From RYN-433 sp036558265 (GTDB lineage: Bacteria; Planctomycetota; Phycisphaerae; Tepidisphaerales; Tepidisphaeraceae): a DNA stretch of 37,695 nt. Below the pieces are notes generated by a model that ran no database searches, was not told where the DNA came from, and was given only the letters and a program-made list of their open reading frames with translations. The stretch covers positions 1-37,695 of the forward strand of contig DATBFY010000579.1 in the NCBI GenBank assembly GCA_036558265.1. Reading direction: 5' to 3'. The translations under genes and the position numbers were made by a program. Shown here piece after piece: positions 23,187 to 30,844 of the stretch (positions are counted from its first letter, which is position 1; each line of letters starts with the position of its first letter).

Positions 23187-24575
23187 CTACTTGCCGACCG
23201 GCTTGGTCGTCGGACCGACGGCGTTGCGCCCGCGGTTCAGCAGCGCGCCCAGCACCGAGCCGCCGCTACCGCGACCCAGGAAATGCTCCCGCAGCGCCAA
23301 CCGGATCGTCGTCACGTCGGCGAGCTTGTCGGGCATCACCGAGATGAAGGTGATGCCCATCTCGTCGGTGGTCTGCTCGCCGCGGCGGACGCGCTGAGGG
23401 GGGTTGCTCGGGTTGCGCGGGTTGTCGGCGCTGTTGTCGTACGTGTAGAGCATCTCCACCTTGGTGCCGGCGGGGAGCCTGAGCGGCGCCTTGTACAAAT
23501 ACTGGCCCTGCCAGTCGAAGTCCCAATCCTTGATCCAGATCAGCCACTGCTTCTGGCCGTTGGGGAGGGTCGCCCAGACTTTCATGTCCTTACACAGGTA
23601 ATGGGCGTGGGGGGTGAGGCCGGGCACCTCGATGGCGACGGGGAGGACGAAGGAGTCGCTCCACGTGTAATCCTTGACGCCCGGCGGGATGTCGATCGTC
23701 GAGCGCAGGCCGAGCGGGATCGTCGTGGAGACGCGCGTGGGGGATTCGTCGGTCAGGTAGATGCCGACGCTGGCCTGCTCGGTCTCGACCTTTCCCGAGG
23801 GATGCAGGTGGGTCTGGATGACCAGGTCGGTGCCGGCGGGGATGGCGCGGGCGGCGTGATCGGGGAAGCGGTGGGGCGGCGCGCCCGGCGCCCAGCCGCC
23901 CAGGCCACCGGTCGGCAGGAAACCGACGCCCCCCATGCGCGAGTAACCCGGTCCCGGATCGGCCTCGTCGAGCTTGCGGGCCATGCCGCTGTTGTCGAGG
24001 AAGAGCAGCGCGTGGTGGGTGATCTTGCGGTTCTGCGGGCGGTATTCGACGGCCTTGACGTACTTGCCCGGCGGGATGTTGAGCGGCACGACGAAGCAGC
24101 GGAACACGTCCGGGCGCTCGGCGCGGAGGGTGAAGGGCTCGGGCATCTTGACGATCAGGTCCGGCTCGCCCATGGCCCAGCCTTCGGAGAACTTCGGAAG
24201 GGGCGGGAGGTCCTTGAGATCGCCTTCGGGCGCGCCGTTTCTGGCCCACTCGCCAATAAGGGCGATCTGGGCATCAGTCAGGCGCCGCTCGTGCTGGAAC
24301 TCGCCGTAACCGGGCTCGGGCTTCCAGGGGGGCATGATGCGGTCGGCGGTGACCTGGGTGATCTGCTTCGCGTGCTTTTTCACCTCGGCGTAGGACGTGA
24401 GCGCGAAGGGCGCGACCTCCCCGGCATGGTGGCAGCCGGCGCAGTTGGCGAACACGATCGGCGCGACGTCACGCGTGAAGGTCGGAGCCGCGCCCGCCGG
24501 CGTGGCGAAGGCGATGAAGGCAAGAGTCAAAAGGCAAAGTGCAAATGGAAGCAGACGCGAGGGGTGCGATTTCAT
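23187..24575 (-). CDS. Cytochrome c / copper type II monooxygenase-like (PHM-fold) exported protein
   Basis: 462 residues with a signal peptide ending near AGA (about 29). A heme c site CAGCH (45-49) is followed by DRIMPPWKP (79-86), whose Met81 is the likely axial ligand. The remainder resembles the ascorbate-dependent copper monooxygenases of the peptidylglycine alpha-hydroxylating (PHM) and dopamine-beta-hydroxylase type. H187-H188 (ITHHALLF) corresponds to the first copper pair, H256/H258 (QTHLHPSG) and the H-x-H motif H323/H325 (PHAHYL) follow, and the Met in DEMGITF (about 418) fits the Met ligand of the second copper. The family inserts one O atom into a C-H bond using electrons delivered one at a time, which a fused cytochrome could supply. 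The substrate is unknown. The redoxin gene ends 33 bases upstream on the same strand. Confidence 0.87.
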   Translation of the reverse strand: MKSHPSRLLPFALCLLTLAFIAFATPAGAAPTFTRDVAPIVFANCAGCHHAGEVAPFALTSYAEVKKHAKQITQVTADRIMPPWKPEPGYGEFQHERRLTDAQIALIGEWARNGAPEGDLKDLPPLPKFSEGWAMGEPDLIVKMPEPFTLRAERPDVFRCFVVPLNIPPGKYVKAVEYRPQNRKITHHALLFLDNSGMARKLDEADPGPGYSRMGGVGFLPTGGLGGWAPGAPPHRFPDHAARAIPAGTDLVIQTHLHPSGKVETEQASVGIYLTDESPTRVSTTIPLGLRSTIDIPPGVKDYTWSDSFVLPVAIEVPGLTPHAHYLCKDMKVWATLPNGQKQWLIWIKDWDFDWQGQYLYKAPLRLPAGTKVEMLYTYDNSADNPRNPSNPPQRVRRGEQTTDEMGITFISVMPDKLADVTTIRLALREHFLGRGSGGSVLGALLNRGRNAVGPTTKPVGK

Positions 24576-24608
24576 GCGGTTCTCAGACTCCAGATTCCGA
24601 ATTCGTGA

Positions 24609-25238
24609 TTAATCTGCGATGGGGCACCCGACGGCCCGAGTGGTTCTGGGTGCGATCGCCTTGTCGTGGGTCACGGCCTCGAGGACGTCACGGAGGTCGT
24701 AGCGGGTGGCGGCGTACCGGCCGCGCGCGAAGTCCGCGTACAGGTCGTCGATCCGCCCGCGGTAAACCATGGCCCCGTCGTGGTTGTAGACGGCCACTTC
24801 GGGCGTGACGTTGACCCCTGTGCGCTTGACGAGCGCGTGGGCTGGATCCAGCAGGGCCGGGCAGGGATATCCGTACTCATCGTGATGTTTCTTCGCGTCC
24901 TTGGCGGAGAGGTCGGCGTCGGGGTAGATGAGGTAGAAGGTCACGCCCTGCGGGGTGTAGGTATTGCAGAGCTTGTGGACGGCCGGGGCGTAGCCGTTGG
25001 AGATCGGACAGTCGGTGGCGACGAAGAGGAGCACCGTGGCGCGGTGACGAGCCAGATCCGCAGCCGCAAGGGGGTCGGCGGGCTTGCCGGCCAGATCGAC
25101 GCTTCCGACCGGCCGAGAAGCGGGGGCGGCGGCGTGGCGGGTGACCGAGTCCCATGGAAAAAGGGTGCAGCCCAGCGACCAAAGGCCCGAGAGGCCAAGC
25201 AGGGTCACGACGAGGACGTACCGGAAGCGCGGCATCAT
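24609..25238 (-). CDS. Redoxin/AhpC-TSA-like thioredoxin-fold protein, exported
   Basis: 209 residues from ATG 25238 (a second ATG follows immediately). The N-terminus has a hydrophobic segment ending SLGC (Cys24), which may be a lipoprotein signal though the -3 position (Ser) is not canonical. The thioredoxin fold is shown by TVLLFVATDCPISNGYAPAVHKL with Cys77 at the peroxidatic position, and VNVTPEVAVYNHDGAMVYRGRIDD carrying the cis-Pro and the strand after it. Only one Cys occupies the CxxC position, so disulfide exchange by C-x-x-C is impossible, although C91 and a Cys near 126 might resolve. The tail TRAVGCPIAD resembles endings common among planctomycete redoxins encoded beside cytochrome c/monooxygenase proteins. 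Co-transcription with 23187-24575 is very likely. Confidence 0.87.
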   Translation of the reverse strand: MMPRFRYVLVVTLLGLSGLWSLGCTLFPWDSVTRHAAAPASRPVGSVDLAGKPADPLAAADLARHRATVLLFVATDCPISNGYAPAVHKLCNTYTPQGVTFYLIYPDADLSAKDAKKHHDEYGYPCPALLDPAHALVKRTGVNVTPEVAVYNHDGAMVYRGRIDDLYADFARGRYAATRYDLRDVLEAVTHDKAIAPRTTRAVGCPIAD

Positions 25239-25346
25239 GCGCCCGTTATAACGCCGGAGGGGGGCGGGATGTTACCCGAATCGGAGAAAGCGTCAGGGAC
25301 GGGTGTGAATTGCTGCCATGAGTACAGGGCCATGGGTGGGATCGTG

Positions 25347-28300
25347 CTACGGGGTCTTCTCCGCATGGCCGGTCTTCAGGAACTCCATCAGTGAGGCGAC
25401 ATCGGCGGGTTTGAGCGGGTCGATCAGGCCGACGGGCATGACGCTCAGCGTGCTGGCGTTCATGCTCTGGATGTCCTTGCGGGCGATCACGTGTCGCTCG
25501 CCCGTGGCGTCCAGCATTTCCACCGTGGTCTGGGTCTCGGTGTCCAGGCGCCCGGAGTAGGAGTCGCCGTCCTTGGTCTCGATCGTCCACATCCGGTAGT
25601 TGGCCTCGACGGATCGGTTGGGGTCGACGATGTCCGCCAGGATCTCCTTGGGATCGCGGGCGGCGATGCCGGAAAGCTCGGGGCCGACCTTGCCCCCCTG
25701 CCCGTTGAACGTGTGGCACTGGGCGCACAGCGTCGTGAAGACCTTCTGACCCGCGGCGACGTCGCCCTTCTGCTGCAGGGCGGGGAGCATCGCGTCGAGG
25801 ACCTTCTGGCGGTTCGGATCGGTCTGGACGGTGTCGAGGCGCCGGGCAAGGCCAGCGATCTCGCGTTCACGGTGCGCCTTTAAAAGCTGCCAGTCGGAGG
25901 TCGAGAGGTCATTACGCGCCAGCTTCTTTTCCTGGATGCCGTGCAGGAGCGCCAGCGTCCAGGGGACGCGGCGCATCAGGACGTTGGCGGCGGCGGCGCG
26001 GGAGGCGGGGGTGAAGTCGTTCCACTTCTTGATGATCTCGCCGGCCGTCGCGTCGCTGCGACTGTCCGCAAGCGCCAGGATCAATCCCTTGGCCAGTTCG
26101 CCGGAGGATTGCGGACTGACGGGGGCGAGGATCGCGTCGGCGCTGGCGGGATCGTCGGAGAGGCGCAGGAGGCGCTTGGCGGCATCGGCGCGGTCGCCGG
26201 CGGAGGCGGTGTCGGAGGCGATCGTGGCCTTGACGGTCTTGAGGATTTCCTCCATCTGCCCGGCGAAGAGGCTGCCCTGACCCCAGCGGTTAGCCAGGAC
26301 CAGCAGGCGATCACGTTGTTCGGCGGGGAGGGCTTTCCCCAGATCCGCGATCGCCGTGCGGTCGGCGTCGCTGAGGCTGGGCGCGGCATCGGACTTGTCG
26401 GGCCAGCCGGCAACCAGGCCGTCGAGCACGCTCTCCGCGAGCTTCGGGTCGGCGCCTTTCAAAGCGGCGAGGGTGGCGACGATCGAGTCGGCCGGAGCGC
26501 GGCCGGCGTAATGGCGGGTGACGAGCTGGACGATCTGTGCGAGCTTGGCGTCCGCGCCGCCCTCATTGCTCGCCGAAGAGAGGGAGATCGGCCCGCCAGG
26601 GCCCAGCTCGATCAGTTGCACGTCGTCCCACCAGGCCTCGCCGCGGGCGCGGCCCCAGCCGCCGAAGAGGAGGTTGATGGTGATGCTGTTGAGCGAGCCG
26701 GTGGCGAACTCGCCGGTGAGCTGGGTCCAATCGTTGTCGCCCTTGAGGGCCCTGGGAATGCCCTCCTGCTGGAGTTGATGGACGTTGAAGAGGGCGCCCA
26801 TGCTCTGGCCGGCGTTGAGGCCCTTGGTCTTCACCCAGGCCGAGAGGCGATAGCGCGTGTTGGGCTTGACGGCGACCTCCTGGCTCCAGCCGACGTCGCC
26901 GCCGCGGGTCGAAGTGATCTTCACGCTGTGGGAACCGGAGTGGGTGACGGAGGGGTCGAGCGTGAAGGTTCCCTCGCCGCCGTAGGTGGCCGGTCGCCAG
27001 CCGGCGGGACGATCGCCGCTGGCCTCTTCGAAGGACGGATTGGCCAGGAGATTGCTCGCGGCTTTGGGCTCGGCCGATTTTGCGGCGGTAGGCGGGGGCG
27101 GGGTGGGTTTGCCGGCGTTGTGCCTGGCGGAGTCGGCCAGGGCGCCGTTGAGGAAGGCGGCATCGTGCTTCGCGGCGGCGGCGACGGCGGCGTCGGGGAT
27201 CCAGCGGTCGGTGATGTTTTCGGCGCGACGAAGCATCGCGTAGATGGCGGGGCCCGCCTGGTTGCTGGCGGCGTTGCCCGAGGGCATGTCGGCGACGGCC
27301 AGGAGCGTCATCAGGCGCACCTGGGCGTCGGAGTCGTCGAGCAGGTGATCGGCAAGGATCGTCTCGAGTGACTTCTCGGAGAACGGGAGTACCTGGACCG
27401 CATTTCGGCGGACACCCGCCGAGGGGTGCTTGAGCGCGCCGTAGGCGGCGGCGAGCGCGTCGGCGTTCTCGCCTTCGAGCGCTCCCAGGCCCTTGAGCGT
27501 CCACAGCGCGTGGATCGCGCCGACGTTCAGGCCAATCTCATCGACGCTCGTGTCGTTCACAAGCTGAATGAGGGCGGGGATGACGCCCTTGTCCTGTTTC
27601 TCAACGAGCAACCGCTGGGCGTGCTTGCGCCAGAACTGGTTGTCGTTCTTGAGCGTCTGCACCAGCTCGTCGGGCGAGGCCTTGGAGAGATCGAGAACCT
27701 TGCCGGGTTTGCCCCCGCTGTAGGTGATGCGGTAGATGCGGCCGTGCTCGTGGTCGCGGCGGGGGGTCTCATAGGCGGCGCCCGGACCCGTGCGATAGCC
27801 GACCGGGGTGGGGTTGTGCTGGACGATGTAGGCGTACCAGTCGATCACCCAGACCAGGCCATCAGGCCCGACCTCGGCCATGATCGGGGCGGTCCACTCG
27901 TCCATGCTCCCCAGCAGGTTGAAGGGGTTGTGGGATTTGAAGTCGGACCCCTCGCGCTCGAGGACAAACGTGCCGACGATGTGGCCGGTCGGCTCGGCGA
28001 CGAAGGCGGTGCGGTTCCAGTATTCCTTCGGGTAAACGCGGGCGGTGTAAAGGGCGTGACCGGCCGCCGCGGTGTAGCCGCCGTGGAAGTCCACCTGCCG
28101 AACCTTGGGGTTGGGGGAGTGGAACATGTAACTGTCGGAGATCATCCGCAGCACCTGTGGCGAAAAGCCCTGGACGGACTCGTAATAGCGATTGGGAATC
28201 GGCAAATAGACGCTCGGACAACCGTTGGCGGTCGAGCCGAAGACGATGCCTTCGTCACTGAAGCCGATGCCCCAGGTGTTGTTGCTGGTGGAGCGGAGGA

Positions 28301-29741
28301 ATTCGAGCGTGCTGCCGTCGGGCTTAAAGCGGTAGAAGCCCTGCGAGAAGCGCATGGACTTGCCGCCCACCGTGCCGCCAAAGGACCCGTAGCCGACCAT
28401 GCCCCAGATCCAGTTGTCCAGGCCGTAGCGCAGGTTGGACGGGCCGGCGTGCGTGTCGAGCCCGCGCGGGTACCAGCCGGTGAAGAGTTCCTTCTTCACG
28501 TCGGCCTTGCCGTCACCGTCGGTGTCCTTGAGGAACCAGGTGCTCTTGCGCTCGTGGATGATGATGCCGCCGTTCCAGAAGGTAATGCTGAACGGGATGT
28601 TCAGACCTTCGGCGAAGATGGTGAACTTGTCGGCCTTGCCGTCGCCGTCGGTGTCCTCGCAGATCTTGATGCGGTCGGAGCCCTTGCCCGGCTCGGTGAC
28701 GCGGTTGGGATAATCGACCGATTCGGACACCCACAGGCGCCCCCGCTCGTCCCAGGCCATGGTGATCGGCTTGATGATGTCGGGTTCGGACGCGAAAAGT
28801 TTTGTTTCAAACCCCTCCGGCAGGATCATGTGCTTCTGCGATTCCTCGGGTGAGAGCGGTTTCTGCATCTGGTTCCAGACTCCGCCGCCATTGCGCACGC
28901 GCGAGTTGGGGTCGTAGAACGGCACCCCCTCGGCCTTGACGTATTCGAACGGCTTGGCGGAGGGGTCGGGGCCGGCCATCCGCGGGTGATCGAAGGCGGA
29001 GGCAGCGTCGTGACGCGTCGCCCAGCGGGTGCCTCGCTCGATCAAATCGACGAAGCCGGGATTCGAGAAGGTTCGCTGGTCGTGACCGTAGGCGGTGTAG
29101 AAGACGCGGCCCTTGCCTTCGGTGCGCACCCAGGTCCAGGGCTCCTGGCCGTCGCCCCCCTGCCCGCCCTCGACGTTTTCCGGACGGACCTGGAGGAGGT
29201 GAATGTCGGGGCCGATCTTGGTGTGGACGTAGGTCTCGTCCCAGGTCTTGAACGGCTTGAAGCCGGCCATGATCGAGTGGGACGGATCGACGATCCTGGT
29301 CTCGAAGGTTCCGGTCTTGTGCTTCTGGAACTGACCGCCGACGAGCGAGATATACCGGGGCGAATTGAGGAAGCAGTAGGACGCGCAGTGGAGCGGGATG
29401 AAACCGTGACCGGCGCGGACGTAGTCCACCAGGGCCTTCTCCTGCTCGGGCGAGATCTTCGTCTCGTTGGAGTAGATCATCAGGCCGTCGTAGGCGTTGA
29501 GCGTCTCCGGATTGAGATCGCTCATCTTGTCGGTGTAGGTCAGGTCCAGGCCGCGCTCCTTGAGTGCAGGCTGAAGCTGGGCGAAGCGCGCGGCGGGATT
29601 GTGATGGCCGTGGTCGCCCAGGAAGAGGATCTTGACGCGATCGGCGTTCTGCGCGGAGGCGCCTTGGGTGAGACCGAGGAGCAGGGCGATCGCGGAACTG
29701 AGCAGGCAGGACAAGCGGGCGGGGGCGCAACCATAGTTCAT
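25347..29741 (-). CDS. ThuA / PVC-type dehydrogenase propeller / HEAT / carbohydrate-binding-like / cytochrome c fusion
   Basis: 1464 residues from ATG 29741, signal peptide ending near ASAQ (about 31). Domains in order: ThuA-like (35-245; KILFLGDHGHHNPAARF, MIYSNET, GFIPLHCAS); a membrane-bound-dehydrogenase-type beta-propeller (about 300-675; LPEGFETKLFASEPD, WVSESVDYPN, repeated EDTDGDGKAD-like calcium loops); HEAT-like helices (about 680-870); a jelly-roll carbohydrate-binding-like module (about 900-1036; NPSFEE ... WWDDVQL); more helices; and a PVC-type heme domain with CAQCH at 1339-1343 and a likely axial Met at 1435 (SVMPVGL). Planctomycetes and Verrucomicrobia use such proteins, by inference, to oxidise sugars outside the cytoplasm and pass electrons to the respiratory chain. 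The jelly-roll module inside the helical region is unusual. It follows the epimerase gene by 96 bases. Confidence 0.93.
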   Translation of the reverse strand: MNYGCAPARLSCLLSSAIALLLGLTQGASAQNADRVKILFLGDHGHHNPAARFAQLQPALKERGLDLTYTDKMSDLNPETLNAYDGLMIYSNETKISPEQEKALVDYVRAGHGFIPLHCASYCFLNSPRYISLVGGQFQKHKTGTFETRIVDPSHSIMAGFKPFKTWDETYVHTKIGPDIHLLQVRPENVEGGQGGDGQEPWTWVRTEGKGRVFYTAYGHDQRTFSNPGFVDLIERGTRWATRHDAASAFDHPRMAGPDPSAKPFEYVKAEGVPFYDPNSRVRNGGGVWNQMQKPLSPEESQKHMILPEGFETKLFASEPDIIKPITMAWDERGRLWVSESVDYPNRVTEPGKGSDRIKICEDTDGDGKADKFTIFAEGLNIPFSITFWNGGIIIHERKSTWFLKDTDGDGKADVKKELFTGWYPRGLDTHAGPSNLRYGLDNWIWGMVGYGSFGGTVGGKSMRFSQGFYRFKPDGSTLEFLRSTSNNTWGIGFSDEGIVFGSTANGCPSVYLPIPNRYYESVQGFSPQVLRMISDSYMFHSPNPKVRQVDFHGGYTAAAGHALYTARVYPKEYWNRTAFVAEPTGHIVGTFVLEREGSDFKSHNPFNLLGSMDEWTAPIMAEVGPDGLVWVIDWYAYIVQHNPTPVGYRTGPGAAYETPRRDHEHGRIYRITYSGGKPGKVLDLSKASPDELVQTLKNDNQFWRKHAQRLLVEKQDKGVIPALIQLVNDTSVDEIGLNVGAIHALWTLKGLGALEGENADALAAAYGALKHPSAGVRRNAVQVLPFSEKSLETILADHLLDDSDAQVRLMTLLAVADMPSGNAASNQAGPAIYAMLRRAENITDRWIPDAAVAAAAKHDAAFLNGALADSARHNAGKPTPPPPTAAKSAEPKAASNLLANPSFEEASGDRPAGWRPATYGGEGTFTLDPSVTHSGSHSVKITSTRGGDVGWSQEVAVKPNTRYRLSAWVKTKGLNAGQSMGALFNVHQLQQEGIPRALKGDNDWTQLTGEFATGSLNSITINLLFGGWGRARGEAWWDDVQLIELGPGGPISLSSASNEGGADAKLAQIVQLVTRHYAGRAPADSIVATLAALKGADPKLAESVLDGLVAGWPDKSDAAPSLSDADRTAIADLGKALPAEQRDRLLVLANRWGQGSLFAGQMEEILKTVKATIASDTASAGDRADAAKRLLRLSDDPASADAILAPVSPQSSGELAKGLILALADSRSDATAGEIIKKWNDFTPASRAAAANVLMRRVPWTLALLHGIQEKKLARNDLSTSDWQLLKAHREREIAGLARRLDTVQTDPNRQKVLDAMLPALQQKGDVAAGQKVFTTLCAQCHTFNGQGGKVGPELSGIAARDPKEILADIVDPNRSVEANYRMWTIETKDGDSYSGRLDTETQTTVEMLDATGERHVIARKDIQSMNASTLSVMPVGLIDPLKPADVASLMEFLKTGHAEKTP

Positions 29742-29837
29742 GCGGGTTCTCCGCCGCGTAAACTAGCGACCCTGCCGCGCGGGGCAAGGAGAGATTGCGC
29801 GGGAATTATGAGATTTTTGTCCGACCGGTTCTGCCGG

Positions 29838-30683
29838 TCAGGTGAAGGATTTCTTGAGGAACTTGAGGCCCTTCACCGCGATGTCATCCCGTTTGGGTTC
29901 GATCTGCCGCCAGATTGCCGCCGCGCGGGCGATGACCTTGACGTCCGTGGTGAAGGACTCAATGACGACGTCGCCCTTGTACTTGACGCCCTTGAGGGCC
30001 TTGACGATGTCGGGCCAGGCGATGTGATCGCCGCCCGGCGTGCCGCGGTCGCTGCCGCAGGCGTGGAAGTGCGCGAGCAGCTTGCCGGCCTTCTTGATGG
30101 CCTTGGCCTGATTCTTGTCCTCGATGTTCATGTGGAAGGTGTCGAGGTGGATGCCCAGGGCGGGGCTGCCGACGTCCTGCACCATCTTCAGGGCCTGGTC
30201 GCAGGTGTTGATGAAGTCGGTCTCGAAGCGGTTGAGGGGTTCGAGGGCGATGCGGACGCCCTTGCTTTCGGCGTACTTGCAGACCTCCTTGAGGTTTTTC
30301 ACGACGGTTTTCCACTGCCGCTGATATTCGGCCGGCTCGACGGCGTCGGCGCGGCCGACGGCGCTGTAGACGGGGCCGATCACGGTCGCGCCGCCGAGCT
30401 GGGCGGCCTGGTCGATGATCTTTTTCAGATATTCGATGCCGGTCTTCTGCTGGGTTTCGTCGCCGCGCAGGTCGCGGTCGGGGCCCATGCAGGCGCAGAC
30501 GCTGCCGGCGACCAGTCCGTTCTTCGTCAGCTCGCGCTGGACCAACGCCGGGTCGATGTGACTGGGGTCCTCGATCGGGATCTCGACGGATTCGAAGCCC
30601 CACTTCTTGAACATGGGGAAGAGCTTGACCGAGTCGTTGGTGAACGGGGAGGTGAAGAGGAAGGTGTTGATTCCGAGTCTCAT
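29838..30683 (-). CDS. Sugar isomerase/epimerase, D-psicose/D-tagatose 3-epimerase type
   Basis: 281 residues, a xylose-isomerase-like TIM barrel. The metal-binding residues E148 (IALEPLNRFETDFINT), D181 (HLDTFHMNIE), H207 (HFHACG) and E242 (VIESF) match, with a constant shift of two, the Mn ligands E150, D183, H209 and E244 of Agrobacterium D-psicose 3-epimerase. The barrel starts MRLGINTFLFTSPF. The family epimerises ketohexoses at C3 (psicose/fructose, tagatose/sorbose). The exact sugar is not readable, and a role on keto or inositol derivatives is an alternative. The start codon lies in the loop of a hairpin, with GAGG only 3 bases ahead. The gene is first of a probable two-gene transcript with the ThuA fusion, so a common sugar substrate is plausible. 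Confidence 0.9.
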   Translation of the reverse strand: MRLGINTFLFTSPFTNDSVKLFPMFKKWGFESVEIPIEDPSHIDPALVQRELTKNGLVAGSVCACMGPDRDLRGDETQQKTGIEYLKKIIDQAAQLGGATVIGPVYSAVGRADAVEPAEYQRQWKTVVKNLKEVCKYAESKGVRIALEPLNRFETDFINTCDQALKMVQDVGSPALGIHLDTFHMNIEDKNQAKAIKKAGKLLAHFHACGSDRGTPGGDHIAWPDIVKALKGVKYKGDVVIESFTTDVKVIARAAAIWRQIEPKRDDIAVKGLKFLKKSFT

Positions 30684-30692
30684 AGACCTCGG
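30673..30692 (-). promoter_or_regulatory. Hairpin enclosing the epimerase start codon
   Basis: On the minus strand CCGAGGTCT (30692-30684) pairs with AGACTCGG (30680-30673), one base bulged, and the ATG (30683-30681) is the loop. Both the short Shine-Dalgarno-like GAGG and the AUG are therefore occluded or presented at the tip of an 8-bp stem. A translational control role is inferred only. Confidence 0.5.
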
Positions 30693-30720
30693 ATTGTCCG
30701 CGCGGGCTGGGATTTTTCAA
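30693..30720 (-). promoter_or_regulatory. Candidate promoter of the epimerase gene
   Basis: Minus-strand TTGAAA (30720-30715, five of six to TTGACA), a 16-base spacer, and GACAAT (30698-30693, four of six). The predicted start point falls within about 5 bases of the ATG, which would make the transcript almost leaderless. Confidence 0.35.
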
Positions 30721-30730
30721 ATGGGAGGAG

Positions 30731-30774
30731 GAGTTCACCGCGGAGGCGCAGAGGACGCGGAGAAGAGGAGAGAG
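30731..30774. repeat. Purine-rich GCGGAGGC-type intergenic element, copy 2
   Basis: An A/G-rich stretch with GCGGAGGCGCAGAGGACGCGG between the divergent epimerase and RTX genes. It is the same kind of element as 14723-14773, with the shared core GCGGAGGC followed by (G/A)-(C/A)-A-(G/A)-(A/G)-G. It is not identical to that copy. Confidence 0.45.
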
Positions 30775-30844
30775 CATATTCCGATCGGCAGATGCGACTC
30801 GGATGCTCGGGAAGTACTGTTGCGTGGGTTAAGGGAGGTTTGGA

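Noticed and set aside
27426..28853. 475-residue plus-strand frame opposite the ThuA/propeller gene
   Set aside because: Composition is that of a reverse-strand shadow (Val/Gly/Asp-rich, no motif) and the minus strand carries recognised domains throughout.
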